64,000 nucleotides of DNA from Kaistia terrae. GTDB lineage: Bacteria; Pseudomonadota; Alphaproteobacteria; Rhizobiales; Kaistiaceae. Below are positions 35,312-43,872 of the stretch, in pieces. The stretch spans positions 248,001-312,000 of the forward strand of contig NZ_JAPKNH010000004.1 in the NCBI RefSeq assembly GCF_026344005.1. Reading direction: 5' to 3'. The stretch's first letter is position 1. Each line of letters begins with the position of its first letter. The position numbers were made by a program, and so were the translations under genes. The notes under the pieces are model-generated. The model was not told the DNA's origin. It saw only the letters and a list, made by a program, of their open reading frames with translations, and ran no database searches.

Positions 35312-35938
35312 CTAGGCATCGGCATTCAGGCCGAGTTCGGCCAGCGCCTTCTCGGTCGAGGCGAGGTCGGTATGCACCAGCCCGCGAATGCCGAGGCCCG
35401 CGGCCAGTTCGACATATTGCGCCGTGTTGTCGATGTAGAAGACCTGATCCGGCGGGATCATCGCGATCTCCAGCGCCATTTTGAAGATCTCCGTATCCGG
35501 CTTGCGGACATGGACGAAGCTCGACGAGATGAAGGCGTCGAACAAATGGTCGAGGCCAAACGTCCGGATCCGGTACGCATTCAGCTCCCGCGCCTCGTTG
35601 CTGACGGCAACCAGCTTCAGGCCGTGGCGCTGCTTGAGTTTGGGAAACAGCGCCAGCATGCCGGCATCCGGCTCGGACTGCGCGCACATGAACGCCCAGA
35701 ACGCCTCGCGGCTGAATGCGCGCGCTTCGTAGAAGATGACCCGATCCAGATAGTCATCGAGCGGAAGACGCCCTTCCTCATAGGCCGCGACATTGGCTTG
35801 ATGCCGGCTCTCTACGGCGTCCCAATCGAGCCCGAATGTCTCGACCGCGCGCCGGCGGGCATGGCGGTCCCAGCCATTTGTCAGTAGGACGCCGCCGATA
35901 TCGAGAAACAGGCAGGTGATTTTTGCGGGAGATGACAT
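35312..35938 (-). CDS. HAD-superfamily phosphatase
   Basis: A 208-residue HAD hydrolase, class IA-like. Motif I is FLDIGGVLL (nucleophile Asp; the second position +2 is Gly rather than Asp). Motif II is the Ser in VAVSNEAREL, motif III the Lys in HVRKPDTEIF and motif IV FYIDNTAQY. The Asp-x-Gly motif I is common in YihX/epoxide-hydrolase-N-like members that still act as sugar-phosphate phosphatases. Six bp separate it from the 6-phosphogluconate dehydrogenase gene upstream; probably cotranscribed. Confidence 0.85.
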   Translation of the reverse strand: MSSPAKITCLFLDIGGVLLTNGWDRHARRRAVETFGLDWDAVESRHQANVAAYEEGRLPLDDYLDRVIFYEARAFSREAFWAFMCAQSEPDAGMLALFPKLKQRHGLKLVAVSNEARELNAYRIRTFGLDHLFDAFISSSFVHVRKPDTEIFKMALEIAMIPPDQVFYIDNTAQYVELAAGLGIRGLVHTDLASTEKALAELGLNADA

Positions 35939-35944
35939 GAGGGA

Positions 35945-36976
35945 TCACTCGCCCGCGTCGGACGCGGGTTCTCGCGTCGTCGCCAGCGGTACGATGGGTG
36001 ATTTGCCTTCGAGGTGGCCGCCAAAGCCAAACCGCATGGCCGACAGCATCTTGTCGCCGAAATGCAGCTCCATCCGGGTGCGGAAGCGGGCATAGAGCGA
36101 GGCGGTCAGCACATCGGCCGGTACGGCTTCCTCGATTGCCGCCTGCACCGTCCAGCGTCCCTCGCCGGAATCCTGCACGAAGCCGGAGAACTCCTCCAGT
36201 TGCGGATCCCGCGCCAGGGCGGCGGCGCCGAGATCGAGCAGCCAGGAGGTGACGACGCTGCCGCGCCGCCAGACTTCCGCTATCTGCGCGATGTCGAGCG
36301 TAAAACGCTCGTCTTCCGGCAACTCGTCCGAATCCTTGTTGCGCAGGATGTCGAAGCCCTCGGCATAGGCCTGCATCAAGCCGTATTCGATGCCGTTATG
36401 GATCATCTTGACGAAATGGCCGGAGCCGGCCGGGCCGGTGTGGATATACCCATGCTCCGCCTGCGAGATGGCTTCGCCAAGCCCTGGCGTGCGGGGGATG
36501 TTGCCGATGCCGGGCGCCAGCGTCGCGAAAATCGGATCGAGATAGTCCACGGCATCCTTGGCGCCGCCGATCATCATGCAATAGCCGCGCTCGAGCCCCC
36601 ATACGCCGCCCGACGTGCCGCAATCGACATAGCGGATGCCCTTTTGCGCCAGGTGGCGGGCGCGGCGAATATCATCCTTGTAGAACGCATTGCCGCCGTC
36701 GATCAGGATGTCGTCGGCCTGAACCAGACCTTCAAGTTCGGTGATTGTGTCCTCGGTGATCTTGCCAGCCGGCAGCATCAGCCAGATCGCACGCGGCCCC
36801 TCGGTCAGGGACGACACCATGTCCTCCAGCGAGCGAACCACGATCGCGCCCTCCAGAGCCAGCGATTCGCCGGCGGTAGGGTTGCGGTCGTAAACCACGC
36901 AGCGGTGCCCCGCCCGCATCAGGCGGCGCGCGATGTTTCCGCCCATGCGGCCCAGTCCGATCACACCAATCTGCAT
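35945..36976 (-). CDS. 6-phosphogluconate dehydrogenase, decarboxylating, short form
   Basis: A 343-residue oxidoreductase. The Rossmann start is [17 protein letters not shown]. The 6PGDH signatures are [25 protein letters not shown] and [12 protein letters not shown] (catalytic Lys and Asn). The length matches the GntZ/YqeC-type short NAD-preferring class rather than the 470-residue Gnd. It converts 6-phosphogluconate to ribulose 5-phosphate and CO2. Neighbours suggest a linked sugar route, but a general pentose-phosphate role is possible. Confidence 0.88.
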   Translation of the reverse strand: MQIGVIGLGRMGGNIARRLMRAGHRCVVYDRNPTAGESLALEGAIVVRSLEDMVSSLTEGPRAIWLMLPAGKITEDTITELEGLVQADDILIDGGNAFYKDDIRRARHLAQKGIRYVDCGTSGGVWGLERGYCMMIGGAKDAVDYLDPIFATLAPGIGNIPRTPGLGEAISQAEHGYIHTGPAGSGHFVKMIHNGIEYGLMQAYAEGFDILRNKDSDELPEDERFTLDIAQIAEVWRRGSVVTSWLLDLGAAALARDPQLEEFSGFVQDSGEGRWTVQAAIEEAVPADVLTASLYARFRTRMELHFGDKMLSAMRFGFGGHLEGKSPIVPLATTREPASDAGE

Positions 36977-37355
36977 TTCAATCGTTCCTTGCGAGAGAGT
37001 GGAAGGCGAGTTTTGGGAGTGCGGTGTTCGTGGAGAATTCGGGTCGACCGTCCTGTCCTTGCCCCGGCGGAGACTTCGAGAAAGATAGCGCCGTCGCAGT
37101 CGATTTGAACCCCGGGGCGGTTCGCGGTGGACCCGCTCAGAGTATCAAGGCATGCGTAACCCTATGCGAGTGGACAAGGCGATGCGATGACGTTGATGCA
37201 TCGGCCGACGAACGGAATTATCAAACCACACGGAACAGGTTTCCCACCCGACCCGTTGAGGCGTGGCGAGGGCTGGCGTTTCCTCGTCGGTCATGTCCCC
37301 AAGCTATGACTTCCGCACCGCGTAACCCTTCGTCGAAAAGGCACACCGATCGATC
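36977..37355. other. 379-bp divergent intergenic region
   Basis: Holds promoters for the minus-strand 6-phosphogluconate dehydrogenase and the plus-strand HAD-IIB gene. No repeat, RNA or operator stood out. Confidence 0.4.
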
Positions 37356-38114
37356 ATGATAAAACTCGCAGTCTTCGACCTCGACGGCACGCTTGCCGAA
37401 AGCAAATCCTCGCTCGATCCGGAAATGGCGGCGCTGCTCGTTCGTCTGCTCGAAGTGACGCAAGTAGCTGTGATTTCCGGCGGCGCCTGGCCGCAGTTTG
37501 AAAGCCAGTTCCTGCGCAATTTCCCGAATGACGAGCGGCTCAAGGGCCTGTCGCTGCTGCCGACCTGCGGAACGCAGTTCTATCGCTACGATGGCGGCTG
37601 GACGAAGCTCTATGCCGAGGATTTCTCGGATGCGGACAAGCAGCAGATCATCGGTGCGCTTGACCGCGCCCTCGACGAAACCGGCCTGCGCCCGGCTAAA
37701 CACTGGGGCGAACTGATCGAGGATCGCGGCAGCCAGATTACGCTTTCCGCGTTGGGCCAGCAGGCACCGCTTGAAGAAAAGAAGAGCTGGGATCCTGATT
37801 TCAGCAAGCGCAACCGGCTGAAGGAAGTGCTGCAGCCGATGATCCCGCGCTTCTCGGTCAATCTCGGCGGCGCCACCTCGATCGATGTGACGATGCCCGG
37901 TATCGACAAGGCCTATGGCATCCATAAGCTGCGCGAAATCCTGCACATCGCGATCCCGGACATGGTCTTTGTCGGCGACGCGATTTTCCCGGGCGGCAAC
38001 GACTATCCGGCCAAGCAGGCCGGCGTCGCCTCGATCCGGGTCCGCGATCCCGAGGAGACTAAGCGCGTGGTCGAGGCCTTCCTTGCTTGCCTGGAGAGCG
38101 GGAGTCGGCCGTGA
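37356..38114 (+). CDS. HAD-IIB phosphatase (sugar-phosphate / phosphomannomutase-like)
   Basis: A 252-residue HAD hydrolase with a C2B cap. Motif I is LAVFDLDGTLAES, motif II AVISGGAW. Cap domain spans about 85-185. Motifs III/IV are KAYGIHKLRE and VFVGDAIFPGGNDYPA. The sequence order is like eukaryotic-type phosphomannomutases and sucrose/mannosyl phosphate phosphatases. Its stop overlaps the start of the next gene (GTGA), so it probably handles a sugar phosphate released by, or supplied to, the coupled GH130-like enzyme. Confidence 0.85.
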   Translation: MIKLAVFDLDGTLAESKSSLDPEMAALLVRLLEVTQVAVISGGAWPQFESQFLRNFPNDERLKGLSLLPTCGTQFYRYDGGWTKLYAEDFSDADKQQIIGALDRALDETGLRPAKHWGELIEDRGSQITLSALGQQAPLEEKKSWDPDFSKRNRLKEVLQPMIPRFSVNLGGATSIDVTMPGIDKAYGIHKLREILHIAIPDMVFVGDAIFPGGNDYPAKQAGVASIRVRDPEETKRVVEAFLACLESGSRP

Positions 38115-39190
38115 CCGATTTCGAGATGAAGCGGATTGGCATGATCATGCAACCGCTGGCGGGCGAACCCAGCGAGGTGGAGGGCGTCCTCAACCCGGCC
38201 GCGATACGCGGCAAGGATGGGGAGCTCTATCTGTTCCCCCGCCTTGTCGCGAAGGGGAACTATTCCCGAATTGGCATCGCCCGCGTGCTGTTCGACGCCA
38301 ATGGCGACCCGCGCGACGTCGAGCGCATGGGTTTCGCGCTTGAGCCAGAAGCTGAATACGAGCTTCGCGGAAATGGCGGCGGTGGCTGTGAGGATCCGCG
38401 CATCAGCTATGTCGAGGCTCTCGGCCATTACGTCATGACCTATACCGCGCTATCGTCGCGTGGGCCGCGCATCGCCATCGCCGTCTCCGACGATCTGTTT
38501 CACTGGAAGCGGCTGGGATTGGCCAGCTTCAGCCCCTATCACGGCATCCACTTCGAGGACGTCGACAACAAGGATGCCAGTTGCTTTAGCGCGCTGGTGC
38601 CCGACCCGTTGGGCCAGTTGAGGTTCGGGATCATTCATCGCCCACTCTTCCCCGGAACCCGTCCCGAGGAAACGGTCCATCAGGCTGATTCTCAGCCCCA
38701 GGGCACGGCTCAGGAGTGCATCTGGATCTCCTATTGCCGGCTTGGCGATCACGATGGCACGCCGCAGCTCGGCCAGTTCGTCGAGCATCACCGACTGGTC
38801 AGCCCCAAGGCCGACTGGGAGCGGCTGAAGATCGGCGGCGGCGCTCCACCCATCCCCTGCCGACACGGGTGGTTGATGATCTATCATGGTGTCGGAGACG
38901 TTGCGCATCCAAGCCGTTCCGGCCGAACGCTTCGCTATTCGGCGGGAGCGCTGGTGTTGGCGAAGGATCATCCCAACCAGGTCATCTATCGTTCCCCGGA
39001 GCCGGTTCTTGTGCCGGATACGCCGTTGGAACTGGAAGGAGCCGTCGATGCCGTCGTCTTCCCGACGGGCATCGATCGCCGCGACGACATCGGCCAGCCG
39101 GATCGCTTCGACGTTTATTACGGCATGGCGGACGATAGGATCGGCGTCGCGCGCTTGGACGTGCCGGAGATTTTGCCGGTGACGTCGTGA
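38111..39190 (+). CDS. GH130-like glycoside phosphorylase
   Basis: A 359-residue five-bladed propeller protein. LNPAAIRGKDGELYLFPRLV, then GGCEDPRISYVEALGHYVM (the DPR Asp is the catalytic acid in GH130), and YHGVGD near residue 260 fit GH130 beta-mannoside phosphorylases and relatives. Phosphorolysis would yield a sugar 1-phosphate from a beta-mannosidic disaccharide. The start is GTG 38111, overlapping the preceding stop. No signal peptide, so it is cytoplasmic. Coupling to a HAD-IIB phosphatase may drive the reaction or recycle phosphate. Confidence 0.82.
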   Translation: MTDFEMKRIGMIMQPLAGEPSEVEGVLNPAAIRGKDGELYLFPRLVAKGNYSRIGIARVLFDANGDPRDVERMGFALEPEAEYELRGNGGGGCEDPRISYVEALGHYVMTYTALSSRGPRIAIAVSDDLFHWKRLGLASFSPYHGIHFEDVDNKDASCFSALVPDPLGQLRFGIIHRPLFPGTRPEETVHQADSQPQGTAQECIWISYCRLGDHDGTPQLGQFVEHHRLVSPKADWERLKIGGGAPPIPCRHGWLMIYHGVGDVAHPSRSGRTLRYSAGALVLAKDHPNQVIYRSPEPVLVPDTPLELEGAVDAVVFPTGIDRRDDIGQPDRFDVYYGMADDRIGVARLDVPEILPVTS

Positions 39191-39211
39191 TGGCGACGTT
39201 TCGTGGGATTA

Positions 39212-39235
39212 GCCCCGGCTGGAAGCCGGAGCTTT
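39212..39235. terminator. Terminator-like hairpin between convergent genes
   Basis: GCCCCGGCT and AGCCGGAGC (one mismatch), 3-base loop, followed by TTTG. It lies between the GH130-like gene and the end of the minus-strand permease gene. Confidence 0.55.
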
Positions 39236-39246
39236 GTTGAAAGAAG

Positions 39247-40161
39247 CTAGCCCTTGACCGCACCCGCCGTGAGGCCGGCGACGATGTGCTTCTGGGCGGC
39301 GAAGAAGACGATGATCGTCGGCAGGATGGTGAGCGTGATGAACGCGAGCACCAGTTGCCAGTCGGTCGAGAATTCGCCCTGGTAGACCATGATCCCGAGC
39401 GGCCACGGATATTTGGAATCCGTGTTCAAGAGGATCAGCGGCATGATGTAGTTGTTCCAGGAATTCACGAAGGCGACGATGCCGACGGTCGCCAGGATCG
39501 GCCGCGAGAGCGGCAGCGTGATGTGCCAGAAATAGCCGATATAGCCGCAGCCATCGACCTGCGCCGCATCGAATAGTTCATGCGGCACGTTCTGGAAGAA
39601 CTTGCGGAACAGCATGATGCTCATGCCGAGGCCGAAGGCCACCTGCGGCAGGACAACGCCCCAATAGGTGTCCAGCAGGCCGAGATCGCGGATGCGGATG
39701 AACAGCGGCAGGATCGCGGTGGCGACCGGGAACATCAGCCCGATAAGGAAATAGTTGAGCAGGAAGCCCGAGCCGAAGAATTTCACATGCGCGAAGGTGA
39801 AGGCGGCCATGGCCGCGACGGCGAGCGTCAGGACCACCGTCAGACAGGCAATGATCATCGAGTTGCCGAGCATCTGCCAATAGCGGGCACTGACCAGGAT
39901 ATCGAGATAGTTGGACCAGATCCATTCGCCGGGCAGGCCGAACGGATTGACCCGCAGGTCGCCCAAAGTTTTGAAGCCACCAATGGCGGTGGTGAGCAGC
40001 GGCAACAGCACGATCGCCGCCACGATGAACAGGCTCGCATAGAGATAGAGCCAAGTGAGGAAGCTCAGGCGATGCTTCGAGAAGACGTCGCGGCGTGGGC
40101 GCTTCGCAACGGCCGGCTTCGTGGCCACAGGGTTCCCGGCGATGATTGTTTGATCAGTCAT
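39247..40161 (-). CDS. Sugar ABC transporter permease (CUT1, MalG/ThuG-like)
   Basis: A 304-residue permease. After a basic N-terminus (KRPRRDVFSKHR) come six hydrophobic segments. The EAA loop is LFDAAQVDGCGYIGYFWHITL and the C-terminus is HIVAGLTAGAVKG. ATG 40161 overlaps the end of the partner permease gene by 8 bp. Last gene of the minus-strand operon; no ATPase gene follows. Confidence 0.9.
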   Translation of the reverse strand: MTDQTIIAGNPVATKPAVAKRPRRDVFSKHRLSFLTWLYLYASLFIVAAIVLLPLLTTAIGGFKTLGDLRVNPFGLPGEWIWSNYLDILVSARYWQMLGNSMIIACLTVVLTLAVAAMAAFTFAHVKFFGSGFLLNYFLIGLMFPVATAILPLFIRIRDLGLLDTYWGVVLPQVAFGLGMSIMLFRKFFQNVPHELFDAAQVDGCGYIGYFWHITLPLSRPILATVGIVAFVNSWNNYIMPLILLNTDSKYPWPLGIMVYQGEFSTDWQLVLAFITLTILPTIIVFFAAQKHIVAGLTAGAVKG

Positions 40162-41068
40162 TGCGCATAAAGATCCGTTTGTAGCCGAAGGCCAGCGTGA
40201 TGCAGATGACGAACAGCACGACGCCGATGGCGCTGCCGAAGCCGACCTTCATGCGGGTAATGCCGTAGGAGTAGAGGAAGGTGACCATGGTCTGTGTGCT
40301 GTTCGACGGGCCGCCGCCGGTCAGCGGCATGATCATGTCGAAGAGCTGCAGCGAGCCGATCACCGAGAAGAAGACGGAGAGCCGGATCGTCGGCGCCAGC
40401 AGCGGCAGCGTGATGTTGCGGAAGCGCTGCCAGCGCGTCGCGCCGTCCATCTCGGCTGCTTCGTAGTAGCTCTTGTCGATCGATTGCAGGCCAGCGATGA
40501 ACAGCATCATGTGGAAGCCGAAATACTTCCAGACGATGACGCCGAGCACGGCATAGATGGCGAGGTTCTTGTCGGCCAGAACATAGGGCGAGGCGACATT
40601 GAAGAACGAGGCGATGGCTGCGAACAGGCCATAGTCGCCGTCATAGACGAAGCGCCAGATCAGGCCGGCGGCCACGTCGGCCAGCACATAGGGCATGAAG
40701 AAGATCAGCCGGAACGAGACCGCGCCGGGGATGCGGTGCGAGACCATCGTCGCGAGCCAGAGCGCCAGCGGAATCTGGATCACGATCGAGACGACCATGA
40801 TCAGGCCGTTGTTGATCAGCGCCTGGTGAAACGCGCCATTGCGAAACAGAACCTCGAAGTTCTTCAGGCCGATGAATTTCTCCGGCAGGCCATAGCCGCT
40901 CCAGTCGTAGAGGCTGTACCAGGCGGCTTCGCCCATCGGCAGGATGACGAAGAGGGTGAAAATCAGAAGGGCTGGCGGCAGGAACAGGACAAGGACGGGC
41001 AGGGTCCCGTTGTTCCTCCGGCGGCCGCTGTGGCCGGGCGCGCGCGCGGCAGTCATCGTTTGGGTCAT
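40154..41068 (-). CDS. Sugar ABC transporter permease (CUT1, UgpA/ThuF-like)
   Basis: A 304-residue permease. Its N-terminus (ARAPGHSGRRRNN) is followed by LPVLVLFLPPALLIF and five further segments. The EAA loop is YYEAAEMDGATRWQRFRNITL. It is 75 bp downstream of the binding-protein gene. Together with the MalG-like gene product it makes the channel; energy must come from an ATPase encoded elsewhere, for instance the MalK-type gene at 18099-19196. Confidence 0.9.
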   Translation of the reverse strand: MTQTMTAARAPGHSGRRRNNGTLPVLVLFLPPALLIFTLFVILPMGEAAWYSLYDWSGYGLPEKFIGLKNFEVLFRNGAFHQALINNGLIMVVSIVIQIPLALWLATMVSHRIPGAVSFRLIFFMPYVLADVAAGLIWRFVYDGDYGLFAAIASFFNVASPYVLADKNLAIYAVLGVIVWKYFGFHMMLFIAGLQSIDKSYYEAAEMDGATRWQRFRNITLPLLAPTIRLSVFFSVIGSLQLFDMIMPLTGGGPSNSTQTMVTFLYSYGITRMKVGFGSAIGVVLFVICITLAFGYKRIFMRND

Positions 41069-41143
41069 CGGCCCGGACTCTCCGGTGAAAATTGATCGGC
41101 CGCCGCGGCGAGGGAACCGCGGCGGCGATGGACGGCCTCGGGG

Positions 41144-42412
41144 CTAGTTATCCAGCGCCCAGGCGTCCTGGATCTGCTGCGCGGCGTCTTCGGGCGACAT
41201 CTGGCCGGAGACGATCTCGACCGAGACGTCATTGACCACGCGTCCGACGGCCGGGCCGAGATCCTGATCAAGGAAGTTCTGATGCCAGGTCGAGGCGGCG
41301 AGCCCCTGCGCGGCATTCTTGACCAGTGGCTCCTGGATCGCTTCGCCGCTGCCGATGGCGGCGGGAATGATCAGGTTCTTGCTTGCCATCAGCTTCTGGC
41401 TTTCCGGATTGGTCAGGAAAGCCGCGAATTCCAGCGCCTCGGGCGGGGCGTTCTTGGTCAGAACCCAGCCATTGATGCCGCCCATCGTGTCGGTCAGTTG
41501 GCCTGCGCCGCCATCGACAAGCGGGAAGGCGAAGGTGCCGATCTGATCTCTGGGCAGGCCCTTGCCGTCGGCAGCGCCGTTGCCCTGCATATAGACCGTG
41601 CTTTCGAAGCCGAGCAGAATCGCCGCCTTGCCGTCACCGAAGAGGCCGAGCGTCTGGGGCCATGTGGCGCCGAGATAGCCCTGCTGGAACGGCTCCAGCT
41701 TGCCAAGCGCCGCCAGGTCCTGGCCGGCCTTGACGAAGGCTTCCGATGTGAAGCCATCGCCTTCGCTGGCCTTGGCCGCGTCGAACGCCGCCTTGCCGCC
41801 TTCGCGCATGGCGAGATAGCCCCAGTAGAAATGGATCGGCCATTTCTCGCCGCCGCCACCGGCGATCGGTGTGATGCCGGCATCCTTGATCTTCTTGACC
41901 GCTGTCAGGAAGTCGGCCCAGCTCTTGATGTCGGCGGCGTCGACGCCGGCTTTCTCGAACAGCGCCTTGTTGTAGTAGAAGCTGACCAGACCCGTCTGAT
42001 AGGGCAGCGCATAGACCTTGCCCTGGACCGTCAGGCCGTTCACCAGCGCCGGGTTATAGACAGCGCGCAGCTTGCCGCCATCGGCATCCATCGCTTCGGT
42101 CAGATCCTTGATCGCGCCGGTGCGGGCCTGCTCCGCCAGAACACCACCGCCCCAAGTATAGAAAAGATGCGGTGGCTCGTTCGACTGAAGCAGCGTCGGC
42201 AGCTTCGCCTTGAACGCCTCGTTTTCGAGGAACTGCATCTCGACCTTGACGCCCGGATGGGACGCTTCAAAGTTCTTGACGATTTCTCCCCAGGCGGCGC
42301 CGACATCCGGGTCCGTATTCAGGTGGAGCCATTTCACGGTAACATCGGCGAGCGACGTGCTGGCCGAAAGCGCAAGCCCAATGGCCGCGCCGAAGAGCGT
42401 TCTGAACTTCAT
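41144..42412 (-). CDS. Extracellular sugar-binding protein, family 1 (ThuE-like)
   Basis: A 422-residue periplasmic protein. ATG 42412 follows GGGAGGAC at ideal spacing. The signal peptide (MKFRTLFGAAIGLALSASTS) ends near LADVT. Family-1 features: LHLNTDPDVGAAWGEIVKNF, PHLFYTWGGGVLAEQ, GKVYALPYQTGLVSFYYNK. It is divergent from a ROK regulator next to thuB/thuA-like genes, matching the disaccharide-uptake thu arrangement of rhizobia, although ligand remains unproven. Confidence 0.88.
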   Translation of the reverse strand: MKFRTLFGAAIGLALSASTSLADVTVKWLHLNTDPDVGAAWGEIVKNFEASHPGVKVEMQFLENEAFKAKLPTLLQSNEPPHLFYTWGGGVLAEQARTGAIKDLTEAMDADGGKLRAVYNPALVNGLTVQGKVYALPYQTGLVSFYYNKALFEKAGVDAADIKSWADFLTAVKKIKDAGITPIAGGGGEKWPIHFYWGYLAMREGGKAAFDAAKASEGDGFTSEAFVKAGQDLAALGKLEPFQQGYLGATWPQTLGLFGDGKAAILLGFESTVYMQGNGAADGKGLPRDQIGTFAFPLVDGGAGQLTDTMGGINGWVLTKNAPPEALEFAAFLTNPESQKLMASKNLIIPAAIGSGEAIQEPLVKNAAQGLAASTWHQNFLDQDLGPAVGRVVNDVSVEIVSGQMSPEDAAQQIQDAWALDN

Positions 42413-42613
42413 CGATTGTCCTCCCAGACGGCCCCGGAAGTTTCCTCCCACCGGCGCTCGTTTAATAAACAATGCGGATTAAATCTGTTCTCGTTATGGG
42501 GCGTCTGTCAAGAGAAGCTCAATTTTGTTGCGCCGCAGCGCGGAATCGGGCGTTGACAGGCCCCCTTTGCAGTGTGAATAACTGCCTGACCCGGAATAAA
42601 TGGCTCCCTGGAA
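42413..42613. promoter_or_regulatory. Divergent promoter region with GTTTAATAAAC dyad
   Basis: It lies between the binding-protein and ROK starts. GTTTAATAAAC at 42460-42470 has perfect 5-bp arms around one base and sits 48 bp upstream of the binding-protein start. AT-rich dyads of this kind are used by ROK/NagC-type repressors. No second copy seen. Confidence 0.4.
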
Positions 42614-43831
42614 ATGAAGACAGCTGATCCCGAATTGATGCGCGCCATCAATCGCTTCCATGTCATGGACGCGATCCGGCGGTTTGGTCCGATCTCGCGC
42701 GTCGAGATCTCGGATCGCACGCAATTATCGGCAACGACGGTTTCGGCGATCACCGGCGCGTTGCTGGACGACGAACTGATCATCACCCATCAGCTTGGTG
42801 GAATTCGCGATGCCGCGCGCGGTCGACCCCGCGTCATGCTGGAGCTCAATCCGGCCGCGGCCTATGTCGTCGGCGTCAAGCTGGCGCTCGATCAGATCAC
42901 GGTGGCGACGACCAATTTCCGCGCCGACGTGCTGTCGAGCCTCGTCCTGCCGATCCGCCTGCAACGCCAGTCCGTCACCGTCATTGCCGATCTGGTTGAG
43001 GACGGAATCCGTCGCTCCGTCGCGGATGCCGGCCTCACCATGGAGCAGATCTCCGGTGTTTGCGTCGGTCTGCCCGGCGTCGTGGAGCGACTGGCCGGCG
43101 TGTGCCGCGCCAGCCCGATCTTTGGCGAGCGCGACGTACCCTTTGCAGCCGAAATGACCGACCGCCTCGGCGGCGTCGTGGCGACCATCGATAGCGATGT
43201 CAATCTCGTCACGCTGGCCGAGCACTGGTTTGGCCAGGCGCGCGGCCTCGACGATTTTCTCGTCATCTCGGTCGAGGCGGGGCTCGGCCTCGGCATTATG
43301 CACAATGGCGAATTGTTCCGTGGCGCCAATGGTTTGAGCCCGGATCTCGGCGACCTGATGGTCCGCCCGCCGACCGGCAATGGCTCGACCCGGCTGGCAA
43401 GTGCTGCCTCCGAGGCCAGCATCGTCGCCGAGGCGCGCGAGATCGTTGCCGGGGGCGAACACGAGCATGCGTTTCGCCTCGGTCGCGGGCTCGAGAAGAT
43501 TCTGGAGCTGGCTGAGGCCGGCGATCCACAGATCCTGGCGCTGCTGGAGCGGGCAGGCGGGGCGCTCGGCTTCGCCATTGCCAATCTGATCACGCTGTTC
43601 GCGCCACCCAAGGTCATCATGGCGGGCGCGGCGCTGGAGGCTGGCGATGCGCTGGTCGGACCGATCCGGCGGACGGTGGCGGAGCTTCTGCCGCCGAGCC
43701 TCGCCGATGTTTCCGACATCGTCGTCCACCACTGGCAGGACGATATTTGGGCGCGCGGCGCGGCCGCGATGACGCTTCGCGACCTCTATGGCGCGCCCTG
43801 GAACACCACGGGACCGGTCGTCCATCGCTGA
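42614..43831 (+). CDS. ROK-family transcriptional regulator with degenerate kinase domain
   Basis: A 405-residue protein. An N-terminal winged HTH (about 15-65) has RVEISDRTQLSATTVSAITG; a ROK sugar-kinase-like domain follows. The catalytic-type Asp remains (IDSDVN, about 195). The metal-binding part is lost: where ROK proteins have GEIGH followed by CxCGxxGC, this one has SPDLGDLMVRPPTGNG and no cysteines. It is therefore a regulator, unlikely to phosphorylate sugar and without the usual zinc. It is divergent from the transporter and upstream of thuB/thuA-like genes, which it likely controls. Confidence 0.87.
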   Translation: MKTADPELMRAINRFHVMDAIRRFGPISRVEISDRTQLSATTVSAITGALLDDELIITHQLGGIRDAARGRPRVMLELNPAAAYVVGVKLALDQITVATTNFRADVLSSLVLPIRLQRQSVTVIADLVEDGIRRSVADAGLTMEQISGVCVGLPGVVERLAGVCRASPIFGERDVPFAAEMTDRLGGVVATIDSDVNLVTLAEHWFGQARGLDDFLVISVEAGLGLGIMHNGELFRGANGLSPDLGDLMVRPPTGNGSTRLASAASEASIVAEAREIVAGGEHEHAFRLGRGLEKILELAEAGDPQILALLERAGGALGFAIANLITLFAPPKVIMAGAALEAGDALVGPIRRTVAELLPPSLADVSDIVVHHWQDDIWARGAAAMTLRDLYGAPWNTTGPVVHR

Positions 43832-43872
43832 CGACCAACGAGACAAAAATCGCATCTGGGAGAGAGCGAGAG

